Made by a program: the position numbers and the translations under genes | The notes under the pieces: generated by a model | Database searches by the model: none | Told to the model about the DNA's origin: nothing | Seen by the model: only the letters and a program-made list of their open reading frames with translations | Shown: in pieces, positions 1 to 12,900 of the stretch | Position numbering within the stretch: position 1 is the first letter of the stretch | Layout of the letters: the number at the start of each line of letters is the position of its first letter | Assembly: GCA_015143295.1 (NCBI GenBank) | Contig: CM026557.1 | Location: forward strand, 29,731,760 to 29,795,759 | Source: Tetracentron sinense | Lineage: Eukaryota; Streptophyta; Magnoliopsida; Trochodendrales; Trochodendraceae | DNA: 64,000 bases | Direction: 5' to 3'

Positions 1-544
1 CAGGTAAAAAGGAACCAAAGAAATAAAAACAAAATAAAATATAATGAAATGAAATACCTACCACACTTAAAGGAGTGTTTTTGGGCGCTTAGTTCCGTAA
101 TTTGAGTTAGTTTTAGGGAGAGGGTTAGGGACTTAGGGGTATAGTAGGTGTTGAGATATGTACAATTCCTTTTATATTCTTAATTCAATAGTTCAATTCA
201 ATAAAGTAAATCTCAAAAGAAACGATATACACGACATACTTTTTCAATGCGGCTTGTTTATTTGAAGTGTTATGTAGTGAACCTTAGGTCATCAACTTAA
301 TGGGCATTAAGCCTACATCGCACACTTAGCCAAATCCGGATTGTTCAAATTCCAGACCACCTAAAGGTTAAACGTGAGACTAATGGGGGATCTTATTTTT
401 CAATTTAGAGATAAGACTTCCACTAACAAAGCTGACACAAATCACATCCCAACACGTAATCTAGACACAAATAGCTACCCAACATGGCGTCTTTTCAGAA
501 ATTTGGAAATTTCTAGTTCCAGGAAAGGTCAAGCAACAACAAAT
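1..544. other. No gene recognised
   Basis: AT-rich non-coding DNA left of the nested repeat block. The short frames on both strands resemble nothing known. If the SAC3C gene continues leftward this is still intron. Confidence 0.5.
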
Positions 545-888
545 CAGTGTTTTAAAAGGTGTGTGAGGCTTATGCCTCGTGGCTCGCCTCAGGGCAAGGC
601 TTAAGAAAAATGCCTTGAGGCTCAACCAAGAGGCTTAAATCCCATGAAGCTCACACCTCAAGTGTGAGGCACACTTTAGAGCCCCAGACTTTTTCATGCT
701 TAATACATGACACTTTCGTTGTCATTTTGCCTTTTTAGAGGTATAATTAATAAATAAGGAAGAAATTGGAAATTTCGAAACGTCAGAAATGTTCCTTTTC
801 GAAGTACGAACACAACGCAAGTTGAATCGTCTAAATCGGATGAACGAGTCAAAAGATATGGCCAAAACAGTCTGGACCTACAGGCAAT

Positions 889-984
889 CGTAGCTCGGTT
901 ATGCGCTAAGGACGTAGCTCGGTTATGCGCTAAGGACGTAGCTCGGTTATGCACTAAGGTCGTAGCTCGTAAAGCACTAAGGAC
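889..984. repeat. 24-bp tandem array, 4 units
   Basis: Four copies of CGTAGCTCGGTTATGCGC plus TAAGGA, the last two diverged, inside the solo LTR. It directly follows the conserved anchor sequence at 811-865. Confidence 0.9.
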
Positions 985-1142
985 GTACTCTGATAACATA
1001 TACGTTGTGCATCCGTTGTACAGCAACAACGGTACGGTACGTTGTACAACTCACAACGGGTACGTTGTACAGCACCACGGGCACGCTGTACATAAGACAA
1101 CGGACAACGTGTTCAGCGCTGTCCACAACGGACGTGTTTGGC

Positions 1143-1317
1143 ACTATTCACAGCACAACGAGTTGACACTATTCACAGTACAACGAGTTGGTGCTGTTCA
1201 CAGCACAACGAGTTGACACTATTCACAGTACAACGAGTTGGTGCTATTCACAGCACAACGAGTTGACACTGTTCACAGCACAACGAGTTGGCACTGTTCA
1301 CAGCACAACGAGTTCGG
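1143..1317. repeat. 25-bp tandem array, 7 units
   Basis: Seven units built on ACTATTCACAGCACAACGAG plus TTGAC. Alternating units differ at the same sites, giving a 50-bp higher-order period over part of the array. It lies inside the solo LTR. Confidence 0.9.
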
Positions 1318-1743
1318 CACTCGTGTTTTTACAGAAATTCAGTAAGGGTATTATGGTCTTTTGGTCGGTTCACTCTTACCTTAAGAGTTTAACCCGAGCC
1401 TTTAGGGCTTCATTTTCGACACTTAGAGAGATTGGGAGATAAGAAGAGAGGAGAGGGCGATTCCTAAACCTAGGGTTTCCATTTTGGAGAGAAATCAAGG
1501 GTTTCGAGACCCTAGATCACTTCAAGTCTGGTTTTCTCCAAGATCTCGGCTCAAGCACTCTTGGAGAGCATTCTCCAAGCTAGGGCAGCAGCTACACAGT
1601 CGTTTTGGAAAGGGGTTTCTTCCCCATTTCTTCAAGGTCGGTACTTCTTACTACCCTCCTAGTTATAGATCCTCTTTTCACTTCTTTTCTCTTTATTTTC
1701 CCTTATTTACACATGTGCTATGAGATGGATGGATGTGAATGGG

Positions 1744-1816
1744 GAATGGTGAATGGTGAATGGTGAATGGTGAATGGTGAATGGTGAATGGTGAATGGTG
1801 AATGGTGAATGGTGAA
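1744..1816. repeat. Heptamer microsatellite (GAATGGT)n
   Basis: About ten perfect copies of GAATGGT within the solo LTR. They produce long open frames in three phases of the opposite strand that are repeat artefacts. Confidence 0.93.
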
Positions 1817-2280
1817 TGAAGATGGAATGGGCGACTGGATGCCAATGGTTGTGTGTGATGAACGAATGGGGAAGGGCATTGTTCCAATAATGAACATACA
1901 TGTATGATTTGAGTAAAACCCATCTAGGAAAGCATGTTGTAGGGTAAATCCATAATGAACACACCATGTTTGATGAAATGCCAAGGTGAATAAAGTGAGC
2001 TGTAAATTAGTAAGTGCATGCCTAATAAATTCTGAATATTGCTAGGGCCTATGATAGTGTGTTTCCTGCTTTCCTAAAATGCTATGAATATTACATTGCT
2101 CAATCTTTGATGCTATATGTGTTGTGAAATTACCCAAATGTCATCTTTAAATTTGAATGCAAGTATGTACACGGTTCCCACGAGCACGGCATGCATGGCA
2201 TGATTTATCGAAGTTTTCAAGAACATGGTTAGAGGTGGGACATATCCTACGATATGTTTTACCTCGCTTTTCACAAGAAG

Positions 2281-2460
2281 ACAAGAACCAACATTTCACG
2301 AGGGGTCTCCCCTCACTCACAAGTGCATATCATGAAGAAGGGCCTCCCTTCCCTCGCAAGTACATACATATCATGAAGAAGGGTCTCCCTTCCCTCGCAA
2401 GTGCATTGCATAAAGAAGGGTCTCCCTTCCCTCTCAAGGCATCTCACAAGTGTATCTCAC
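2281..2460. repeat. Imperfect tandem repeat, about 30-35 bp, 4-5 units
   Basis: Units share AAGGGTCTCCCTTCCCTCGC and AAGTGCATA. They lie in the 3' half of the solo LTR. Confidence 0.8.
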
Positions 2461-3794
2461 AAGTTACATGACCACAAGCAAGCATGCATGACATGACACG
2501 ACATACAAGAATCAAGCAAGATAGACAAGACAAGCTTTCAAGTACGAAAAGATATTTCAAGTCAAGTCAAGTGCACGATGTTTTCAAGAGGATTTATCGG
2601 CTTTCTACGAAATGCAAGCATGATTATGAATTGCTTTACTTCCTTGTATGATATAAATTGTTTCTGTCTAACAAATATGAATTGCTCCTGCTTTATGTAT
2701 GCTATCCGTATGCTATGACTGTTGGTTAGTGCTTAGTACCCGCTGAGTATTCCATGCTCAGCCGTACTTCTTATGTCGGCAGGTTCTGAGGAAGCTGCTG
2801 CTCCATTTGATGTTTGTGCTCCTGGTCCATGGGTGGAAGAGGAGTACATCGAGGAGCCTTTGGAGGAACCTCCCGTAGAGGGTTATCAGTAGGTGGTGTT
2901 AGATTCTGAGTGGATTAGCTGTGGGTGAGATGAGAGATATACATTCATGTATTTTGGCGGGTCTGTCCGCACTTTCTTTTGGTTACTTTTTGTGAAAAAC
3001 TTGGATTCGTATATACATAGAGGTTTGTTTAGACTTCCGCTATGCCATGTTAGAGTATGTTTCCGCTGTTTATATCCTCTATTGTATATGCTTTGTGGGT
3101 TTTTGCAGGTTGGTTGTCAAGCAAGTCATGTAAGCCATGATTAGTCGTCCAAAGTTCACTCTAACTCCTAAGGTGTGTTTTGGGTCGCGACACACACGCC
3201 TTGAGATCGCTTTATGTCTATGACATACACTTCATACATTAACTAAAATTAAGGTTTTAGCCACAACTGAGACTTAAATGTCAATTTTTTAATTTGTTAC
3301 TTGTTTTAACTAATAACAAATAACACTTCATTCATTTCAGATAAAACATTGAAAATGATGATGATATTGGTTTCAACTAACACTTAATTTATTATGTTAA
3401 ACGTATTTAGTCTTTTAAAACCATTTAAATCTAATTCATACTATTTCCCTAGTAGACTGCAAAGTTTTGGAGTCATTGGCCTATATAATGTAGTTCATGA
3501 CTTCTTTGCAGTATTTTACTAAATTTCTAAATCCACCACATGAATTGATGATTGAACATTATCTTCAATATGTATATGAACAAAAAAGTAAATCTAAAAT
3601 TCAGCATTTGCTTGCCATTCTTATTTTATATTTTTGATAGTTAAACATTTATATAGTATTTCCTATGTTTACGCGTGCGTACATGCACACAGAAACAAAT
3701 ATCTCTCTCTTTATGTGTATATATATACTATAATTTTTCATTAACTTTTTGAATCTTTTAACCATTTTTCTTATATTTTATTTATTTGTTAAAA

Positions 3795-5208
3795 GGGGAA
3801 AATATATTTACACCCCCTGAGGTTTGACGAAAATACACTTAGACCCCATCAATTTTCAAAAAAAACATTAGGTACCCTTACTTTTCAAAATAATGACACT
3901 TATACCCTTTCTGTCAATTGACCGTCAGTCAACTAACAAACCTGCTGATGTCATGCAATAAACTATATAAAACTCCAAAATTACCCATTGAATCATTTTG
4001 GGGAATACATTTACACCCCTTGAGGTTTAACAAAAATACACATAGACCCCTTGAGGTTTGACAAAAATACACATACCCCTCAGTTTTTAGAAAATACATT
4101 AGGCACCCTTACTTTGCAAATCCAACAATTACAATGAATTGGAAGTATTATTGGTGGCTAGCTGTGAAAAATCTAAGATTCAAGTTCTCAATATAGTAAT
4201 GGATCTATGAACAGTGGCCTAATTACAATGAATTAGAGGTTTCTTTTTCTTTTGGTAGGTAAGTTGGGATTGAACCTGTAATCTCAACACATCTCATGTG
4301 AGGTAAAGTCTAAGGTATGGCTGCCCATATTGATATAATGGGAATGTGACGTCCATATCTCATTTCTCACTTCTCGTTCTCAATGATATTTTGAGTCTCA
4401 CTTCCTGCTTATCGCTTTCGTTTTACTTCTCGTTTTCGCTTCTCCTTTTGGTAACTATGGAATTATAGGAACTGCACCTCTGGATGGTCTATCTGAGGGC
4501 AAGACCATTCTATGCAAATCCTGTGGAGTCTAATCTTAGGTACCATTTGTTGGAGCATTTGGTAAGAGAGGAACAAGAAGAAGAAGAAGACCACTCTATA
4601 CTCAAAATACATATATGGGTACATTGGAACAGCTTTATGGAACAACTTTATGACTTAAAATAGTATTAGTAATCAAATGGATTCCAAAAATGGTTTTCGA
4701 GATCACACTAGTTAGGCTCAATTGAATCATGCTGTGTTGCAACATTGAGATTATAGGTTCAATCCCAACTTACCAACCAAAAGAAAAAGAAACTTCTAAT
4801 TCATTGTAATTAGGCCACTGTTCATAGATCCCTTTGCTTAATTGAGAATCTGAATCCTAGATTTTTCACCACTAGCCACCAATAATACTTCTAATTCATT
4901 GTAATTGTTGGATTAGCAAAGTAATGGTGTCTAATGTATTTTCTGAAAACTGAGGGGGTTTGTGTATTTTCATCAAACCTTAGGGGGTGTAAATGTATTT
5001 TCCCCCAAAATGATTCGAGGGCTAATTTTAGAATTTTATAGAGTTTATTGCATGACATCAGTAGGTCTGTCAGTTGACTGACGGTCAATTGACGAAAGGG
5101 GTGTAAGTGTCATTATTTTGAAAAGGGTAACTAATGTATTTTTTGAAAACTGAGGGGGGTCTATGTGTATTTTCATCAAACCTCAGGGGGTGTAAATGCA
5201 TTTTCTCC
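3795..5208. mobile_element. Foldback / MULE-like element with long terminal inverted repeats
   Basis: 1414 bp starting GGGGAAAATATATTTACACC and ending ATTTTCTCC, with inverted arms of almost 500 bp (3795-4280 against 4740-5208) carrying repeated CCCCTGAGGTTTGAC motifs. It is flanked by 9-bp duplications TTGTTAAAA and TTATTAAAA with one mismatch, as expected for Mutator-like insertion. The centre (4290-4735) has no recognisable transposase, so it is non-autonomous. It sits inside the hAT MITE. Confidence 0.8.
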
Positions 5209-5329
5209 TTATTAAAATGAGAGCATAAAGCTTTCTTGTGAGGCTTAAGTCTCACGCCTCGAGGTTTATGCTTCACGCATCTTGAGGTCCTAACACCTTG
5301 CTTCACACCTTCATGTTTTAAAAACATTG

Positions 5330-6826
5330 AACAACATAAGGGGGCTCTTTGTCAAGAGGAGAAGGTGCAGTAAAAGAACAGGAACAAAAAGACAATGGTG
5401 GGGTTTCAGCTTCGTCGTCAACCGCGTAGGATAGGATAACAAGAAAGGTAGTTCATCTCCTGAAAGCTATGCAATTCTCATTTGCCTTCAACGTAACATG
5501 CCGTCGAGTCAACAACACCCGGATGTGCTTGGCTAGGAGCACAATGGCCATGCAAAAGGTCATTTAGAGAACCTCCTAAGATTAGAGCCTACGGATTCGC
5601 CGAAAACTTCTTTGAAAATAGATAGTGAGTGGGACTAAAAAAGGAACGAAGACTATTTTTCAGCCTCAGCCTCCGCCTCCTCTTTCTGCTCATTATTAAG
5701 GTTTCCTCCATTAACCGCTCTAATCTCCCTTCTATAGATGCTGTAGAGAGAGAATTGTGGAAGAGCCTTCTTTAAATAGTTGAAGACAAATGGGTGAGAG
5801 AGAAGCATTGAGAGAGGGTGGAGATCACATAAGCATTTAAGAGAGAGACTGAAGCATTGGAACACTTCATGTAGTAATGAGAAAATAATTGTGTATGCTA
5901 TATAAGAAAAAAAATATCAAAAAGAAAATAAAAACGGATTAAATGTGGAGAGTGAGGAGAATCATGTCTTTAAATAGTAGAGATCCAAATAAAATATGGG
6001 AGGAGAATCGCCTATTTAAATGGTAGAGAACCAATAAAAAAAAAGGCAATCAATGAAAGACATGGAAATTCAATCTCAAATCTCATTAAATGGTGGAGAG
6101 TGGGGAATAACGTCTACTTAAATGGTAAAGAACTAAGTAAAAAAAGTTGTCCAAACATGAAAATTCAATCTCAAATCTCATACATTAAATGGTGAAGAGT
6201 GGACTAATAAACAAGGGGAAGTTAATGGGAGAGAAGAGATGAAAATGTGAAAAAATTATGGGTTCCATCGATTGACTTTAATTTAATGATGTGACCTCAC
6301 AAATGAGGAGTCCTACGTGGCATCAAGAGGAAGACAGGTGTCATCCATAGAAACACTCTAACTGTGTTATATAGTAGATGTATAGATATCTTTTCTTAGT
6401 CTGACTTATTTTAAAACCTTTAAAATCCAAGGTATTATCATCCAAAGTTCTAGTTTTTCCATTTAACCCCTCTTCAATATCACCCACTAATACCAATATA
6501 TGATCAAAATGAAAAATCTAGCACTTCGGAATTACTATGTTTCCCCTCAATAAGTCAAAAATAAATAAAATGAAAAGAAAAGAAAAAGAACTGAGCAGCT
6601 TACGAGCCCCATGCAACTGGCCAGGTTCAGATGACTGTTCAGGTCACTCAGATGTTAAGATTCTGCAGTGTCTAGACTAATGTTACCAAAACATGCACCA
6701 AGGCTTCTCCAGTGCAGGAGAATACAGGTCTAGTGCTGAATTCGTAAAAGATAAGAAAATTTGAAACTACCAAACAAATAAATAAATACAGAAAAAAGAT
6801 ATTTGTGACACAATATTGAAAATAAC
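5330..6826. other. Non-coding DNA left of SAC3C exon 6
   Basis: No gene recognised. 5935-6200 holds about three imperfect copies of an 85-100-bp unit (AAATGGTAGAGAACCAA, GAAATTCAATCTCAAATCTC). A short minus-strand frame near 5490-5560 ending in a stop resembles nothing I know. If SAC3C continues leftward this is intron 6. Confidence 0.6.
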
Positions 6827-6923
6827 CTCATTGATATAAGGATCCAAAAGGCAGTACTGCAGATGAGACGCCTCTGTGGCAGTAGTATTAAGGAAACACT
6901 TATAATTTCCTATTCGGAAGAAT
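6827..6923 (-). CDS. SAC3C: SAC3C exon 6, last exon visible
   Basis: 97 bases; acceptor AACAG, donor GAG/GTTATT. It completes the split Arg codon and reads [11 protein letters not shown], then [17 protein letters not shown], ending in phase 0. Intron 5 is 167 bases. The next family block (about 80 residues, with an INN/PYPL region) was looked for in 1-6826 on this strand and not found, so the following intron runs at least 6.8 kb or the remaining exons lie outside the window. Confidence 0.9.
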
Positions 6924-9900
6924 CTGTTACAAAAATGAAATTGGAAAATCTCTCAGCCTAGCTGAAACCCAAAATTAAAGTAGAAGCAACAAAACTGATC
7001 AATTCTAAACATTCCACCTTAAATGGATGCATATATAGAAAGAAAACAGTTGAAAGATTTAAATAGGATCTCAAAGAACTTTAAAGTTACCTTAAAATTC
7101 TCCGAGCAAAGCACATTTCTTTTGACTTAATAATGGGAGAAGCCACAGCTGCCATACGGCGAAACCACAAAGCAAGTGTCTCACCCTGTAGATCAAAGTT
7201 ATAGCAATATGTAGTAATGACCCAGCCTAAGGGTGCAAGTCACAATAAACAAAATGAGCAAACCAAAAACGCAGCAATGAAGCCAGATATTAACCGTTGA
7301 CTGGCTGTTAGAAACGAGATGAAGAAGCACATAAAACGAATGGAACTCAGCTTCATTCTCATTAATGTTGAACCTTCGATTGGCATCGTACAAGCCATAA
7401 AGAGATGCAAGGGATTTGGTAAGCTGCTCCATATTGAGGTAACGCACAGAAGAAATATTTGGATTGCCAGTACACTTGAGAAGCTTGTGGTGGGAAATGA
7501 TATGAAATTTAACCTGTCTGATGAAACATATCAGTAATTGTCCCATAACATGTACCTTGTAACTGTTTCCATTGCTTGAACTTTATGCAAGTATGCAGCA
7601 CAAAGTATGACTACCAAACTGCATGCTTCCTATATGTGTTATATGAAAAGGAAAAAAAAATCATTTGCACAGGCATGCAGCTTCATGTGGGTCTCAACAG
7701 CAAGGGATGCAACAAATAGACAAATGGTAGTTGCTTTTCCCTGCAACTATGGTGGTTTCAACACAACCACTGCAAAGACGTAGACCATGGAGTGATTGAT
7801 CTCATTCAAAGGCCACTACTATTATTTGTTGGCAATTGTTTTGAAGAAAAGACAGAAAGAAGAGAAGAAGCTAAATTGATTGGAATTGTATTCGTTGTAC
7901 AATGTCTTCACAAAGATGAACCAACTTATCATTTATTTTTATAAACTTGATAGTTAGAGATTAACTTCTTCTAGTTGCAAAATAGATTGTTATCTAGACG
8001 TGCACACGGTGAATGGAATTCCACATGGTGTAACGTTTGATATGATGTCTATTTTAAGATCTTTCACAAATATAGACACCGCCACTATGAGTACTTTCGC
8101 GATACAACTAAAACGAGTTGCACAAATATAATGTTTAGTATATAGTCTCTGTTACTAAAGGATGGCATATTTAGTAATCTAAAGTTTCATCAGGAACAAA
8201 GATACAGGAAGAAAAAAATATTATCCACATGATCCAATATGGCAAGCTAAACCCACTGACATTCACTTATCTGCAAATATATATGAATGTGGTGAATATT
8301 TATTTATTCCAGATACCAAAGGCGGGGGATATTTTCTGTGCTGCAACCTTGTCGTGGGTTTGTTCAGACCTTGTACCGAGGACAATCATATTAGGAAAAA
8401 ATAAATCTCATCAAAGCAGTGTTACCTAGGCACTTCAGTTTTCCCCAAATTTTGTCATTTTGACACCTTGGCACGACACGACACTCCTTGGTACGTGCCT
8501 ATACCGTGCCATGGTCATGTCAACATTATGATTAGGTATGTATGTGATGCTTCAAGTATGCCATGTCATTTTAACATATATATATATATATATATATATT
8601 GGATTGTTAGGAAATTTTTGTCATGTTGTGTACTTTTTCCCGACAACATAGAGGAAAACTTCCTAAGAGAGCAGCGCCGCCAACAATGATCAATAGGTAC
8701 GTCTTTCTCTCTCTCTCTCCTCTATATTCTCTATATGACTGTTCTTTTATAACTTTTGTTTATACTTTAAAAAAATATGAGGGACAGATGGTTCCCCCTC
8801 TCTCTATTCCTATTGTCTTTTAAAAAAATCTAAAGGTACCGTATTGGGATTTTCAGAGCTTGTTGTGCTGTACACCTCTAGACACCTGGACACTTAGCAC
8901 CCGTACCACGTGCCTAGGTAACATTGCATAAAAGATACTTAGAAGTAAATCTATGGTTTTATTACTCTGAAGACAGATCTTAAGCATTGTTTATAAATTA
9001 CATGGAGGTAAAACTATGCTCCTGTGAATATACACTATTAAGTGAAAATGGATTTCCATGTTTCCAACTGGAGCACTCTCTAGCTCGTGAAAATATATAA
9101 AGGATGTAATACTTATGTTGGCCTGCATTGAGAAACCGGTCTCAGATATACATCAAAAACATGTAGGGTACAACACATAACTAGCCACCTCAAGAACTTG
9201 ACTCAAGGTAACAGCTTGGAAGTCAGTTATGCTTGAGAATCACTAGAGTCAACTAGTAGAGCCATGTCATTTTCATTTTTTCATTTCTAAAAATAACTGG
9301 GAAGGCTTGGATGATGATGTTAAAAATAGCAGGAAGTAAAATATATGGCATGGTTGAGCCTTTTCCTAAAGTTCGTCTTATCAAAACAAAAGATCTACAA
9401 CTCAAAAGCCACAATATAAGTCACTTCTAATATATGAATTATCAAATATCAGTCCAAGAAATTTTCTGTAAATTTAAGCACACCAAATATGTATATAAGA
9501 AAATTTTATGGCATGAAAAACAAAAGAAAACGAGATGGGTGAGAAGAGAAAACAGATATAGAAAGATGGAAAATGAAAAGGAGTCGCATAACTATGATTC
9601 TTGGTATCAATAGGACAAAAAAGATTGTCTTTCACCAGCCCAAAAGTAGTGATATCATCTTTGCGATGCAATGCCCAATGAAATCAGCATTTCAACTCAG
9701 TTTCAAGTGAAGTTATTTATCATTCTGTGCCTTTTTATTTGCTTATAGAATTTGTTGATGTCAGGTGTAAACACCTAATTTTTGCACGGGCCTCCGCTTC
9801 TCCTCTGAATCTCCAGAAATCACCACCCTAAATACCCTATTTAGACCCCAGACCTCTTGCCTGAACCTAAGTACCTTTCCAAAGTCCCAAAACCCAAGCA

Positions 9901-12900
9901 AAATTGCGCAGCAGCCTGTTTTGGGGAAATTCCTTATCAGGAGGTACTGCCTCCACCCCTATGAAAAAATAATGAAATATGGGTTGGGCGGTGGAAGCCA
10001 TACCACCAGAGTAAAATCTTGCCATATTTGGTTGTATATGGACCAATTACTGCCAATTGGTGAACCGTACCAAAAGTCAGCCACCCAACACTATCATAGA
10101 CTTGTCTTACATGCAAGAGAGCAATTTCGGAATAGTACACCAGTGGGCGGTATAGGGTTCACCGACAAACTCAAAATTGAGGCACTTTGCAGTGGGTGGT
10201 AGGCCATATACCGTCACCTTGAAATAGTCTCACCTACCAACAGTTTCCCTCCTAGGAAACCTCTTTCTTGGACCAAAAACACCCCATTACCCAGAATTGT
10301 TCATGTGCATTAATCCCTTCATATGCCCAAGTGACTAATACACCCCCCAAGCCAAGTTTAGTCCCACATTGGAAATGTGAGGATTTCTCCCCCCTTTCCT
10401 ATCCTATAAATACGCCTCACCCCCAACCCATTTCTCCAACTTTGGATGCTCCAACCTTTGGAATCCTGGAAAGAAGCTTGAAGCTAAAAAAAAAAAATCT
10501 CTTGAGGAGCTAAGCCATAGCTAGGCTTACTCTGAGACCAATCTCGTCTTGTTCCAAATCCCCTTTCTTTAAACTCCTTCCAACCTTAGTCTTTCCATTC
10601 AAGCATTATCTTTCAATTATTTGCTTGTTTCATTCTTTACTTTCTAGTTATTTTCTTTACTTTCGAGTTCTTTGCTCTACTTGCTTCCTAGCTCTAGTTA
10701 TTTCCCTGCATCTTTGATAGAGCTTGGTTTAGTGGTAGAGGTCATACCCTTAGTAGTAGGATCCCCCTACGCTACTTTAAAGGATTGGTAGGAAGTAGGG
10801 ACCTTTACCCTTTTATTTTCCCCCTATCCCTCTTTATTTTACCTCAGTACTGCGGGGAGAATACAGACCAATAGGTGAGCCAATGGTCCCCAAAATGAAC
10901 ACAGTCCAAATTCCAAAACAGTCACTATTCGGAGCTATGTAGTGTTCGGATGGTATATGTAATGATCCGGAATTTTAATATAATAAACTTATGTGTTTAT
11001 GGGTCCTTAATGGAGGTTAATTAGTTAATTATTTGTTAAATTAATAAAAAGTGGATTTTGCTCGGGATTGAAGTGCACCGAGGAAATCTCAGTATCTTTT
11101 GGCGAAAATCGCGCACAGTGTGCCGGTCAACTGCCGGCACACACCCCCTACCGTATCGGTTCCGTCAGGTATCATTTCGCAAGACCGTGGGGCCATTATG
11201 TGTGATAAAATTGAGAAAAACGGGAAATTTTCATATTTCCAGAAATTAAGTGGGACCCAATATCTGTTGGAGATCCTAATAGAAATCCGTGCGGTTGGCA
11301 CTAATGCGTGTTGGTCGGCCGTGGGGACTAATGTCTGTCGTCTCGGCAGTTAGTTATCTCAAACGAAGAAACGGCGGTCTGTTTTGTATTCGAAATCAGG
11401 AAATTAGTGGGTTTTGCAGTTTTTGTCCAGACTTACTTTTGGCTGTCAAAACTCAGTATTTTTCCCTGAAATTTTTACAGCAGGTGTCAGACTATCCCAA
11501 GTTCAGTCACTTGAAGTTTCGTCATAATTGGGCATCATGAAGTAGGGTTTCAAAGGCCGTATACGCGAGAAAATACGGAAGAATAGTCAAATGGTCAACC
11601 CATTGACTTGGTCAACGGGACCATTAATGGTGGTCATGTGCATGGCACATGACCCTTGAATTATAAATAGGGAGCAGCCCCTTTTATTCTCACGGTTTTG
11701 CAACAGTGGGGGAGGTTCTGCCACAGCATGTTTTAGAGAGAGAAGGTGAGGAGAGAAAGGAAGAGAGAGAAAGGGAGGTCCCCTTGGGGTTTTTCGACGT
11801 CCCCGACGCGTTGCGGCGTTTGATTTTCTCTCCGGCTTCTCATTTGGCGTGTAGAGAGAGAAAGTGGAGAGAGAAAGTTGCATGCGCTCTACCTTGAGGT
11901 TGATCATCCTTCCGAGCGCGTTGGCGGTGTCCGTTTCGGCTCTAGATGCCTCGAAATGCGTGAAGCAGGTAAAACCCCTCTTTTCTTCTCTTTTTCCCTT
12001 ATTTTGCTATATTCTTTTATCTGAAGTATATGCATGTCTTTTGACGTGAATGAAAAAGGGTCGGAGACCCCTATGTGATGTTGTGATTTTATGTGGTCCA
12101 TCGGGGAGCCCAGATCGGGTCCCGGGTAAATTGTATCGCCACTCTATCGTGACAAAAAGTTGTTTTGCATGTCGTGTAAGACTATGAAGACATCCATTAG
12201 CCTGAAAACGTTCCCTAACGGGATGGTGTGTTACCGGAGTTGGTTCACGAGCGCGAGGCCCAAGTATTTCAGTTAATCAAGCGAAGCTTGGGTTAACTGG
12301 GGTTAACCTGTGGTTAGAAAATCTAACCAGGGTTAAGTATAATCCGTGGTTCCTCTTTGACTAGGTCAGAAGAGACGGTGTCCATTAAGCCCTAGGGTTC
12401 CTCCGTGACTCGGGGTTCCTCCGTGACTGATAGTCGGGAGATGTCGGAGTCCTAGGGAGTTTAAAGTGGCTGAACATCAGATAGTGTATAGTCCGGGGTT
12501 CCTTTCTGGGTGGGTCAGAAGATGTCGCCACCGTGTCTATCGGGGTCCCTTCTTGGTGGAACGCCAGGAGATGACAACATTGGCAAAGATGTCGGGGTTC
12601 CTCCGTAGACTAGCCAGAAGATGACGGTAGGCAGGTTGGTCGGGGTTCCTTCATGACTGATGCCCAGGGCGATGGCGGCGAATACACGGTAGATGTGGCC
12701 AGTCAATTGAATGGAAAAGTATGTCCTTATTGGGCGAATGCCCATGTTGTGTGTATAAGCTTCGGATACGAAGTGGTCTGAGTCGGTATACTCAGGGTTG
12801 GTGTATTTGTCTGAGTTGGTAGACTCATGGTTCGGTATGGAATCGTCGGATTCCAGGTGAGTTGGGTTGGTATACCCAAGGTTTGATCGTGTTCGGGTGA

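Larger units (their letters stand above)
675..3192. mobile_element. Solo LTR of a Ty3/Gypsy-type element
   Basis: A 2518-bp sequence bounded by exact 5-bp duplications CACAC (670-674 and 3193-3197). It begins TTTAGAGCCCC and ends TCGCGACA, matching the TGTAGAGCCCC start seen at 60415 and the GG..GTCACA-type end of Tekay LTRs. No internal coding region is present, so it is a solo LTR. It carries several tandem arrays and a block at 2730-2820 resembling the 3' part of the Tekay-type LTR (GCTC, TATGTC, GCAG, GAGCTGCTG-like). It sits inside a hAT MITE. Confidence 0.82.
545..5329. mobile_element. hAT-type MITE (family 1), split by two later insertions
   Basis: Ends read CAGTGTTTTAAAA (545) and TTTTAAAAACATTG (5329). 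The body matches, in reverse, the uninterrupted copies at 21920-22405, 36677-37207 and 39262-39787: GC-rich GCCTCACGCCTC-like arms, TA microsatellites and a CATAGACATAAAGCGAGC block. Removing 675-3197 (solo LTR plus one duplication) and 3795-5217 (foldback plus one duplication) leaves about 0.8 kb, longer than the other copies partly through extra sequence near 3330-3640. Flanking duplication is imperfect (CAACAAAT against AACAACAT). Confidence 0.75.

Noticed and set aside
700-1029. Antisense open frame with a DDSTCV motif, similar to frames at 61709-61918 and 63606-63794
   Set aside because: The shared residues come from the conserved LTR anchor DNA read on the other strand. There is no start, composition or extension suggesting a protein.
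1143-1317. CRISPR-like regular repeats
   Set aside because: Units are directly adjacent with no spacers and lie in a plant LTR; it is a simple tandem array.
1693-1984. Overlapping open frames on the minus strand rich in HHSPFTI repeats
   Set aside because: Three frames over a heptamer microsatellite; a pure repeat artefact.
5480-5580. Minus-strand frame ending in a stop near 5459, considered as the last SAC3C exon
   Set aside because: Its residues do not match the expected C-terminal SAC3 block and no fitting acceptor was found.
7319-7537. Plus-strand open frame of 72 codons
   Set aside because: It is the shadow of SAC3C exon 4, whose minus-strand reading matches the family.
10725-10760. 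tRNA-like TAGTGGTAGAGG stretch
   Set aside because: Only an A-box-like piece; no B box and no cloverleaf could be drawn.
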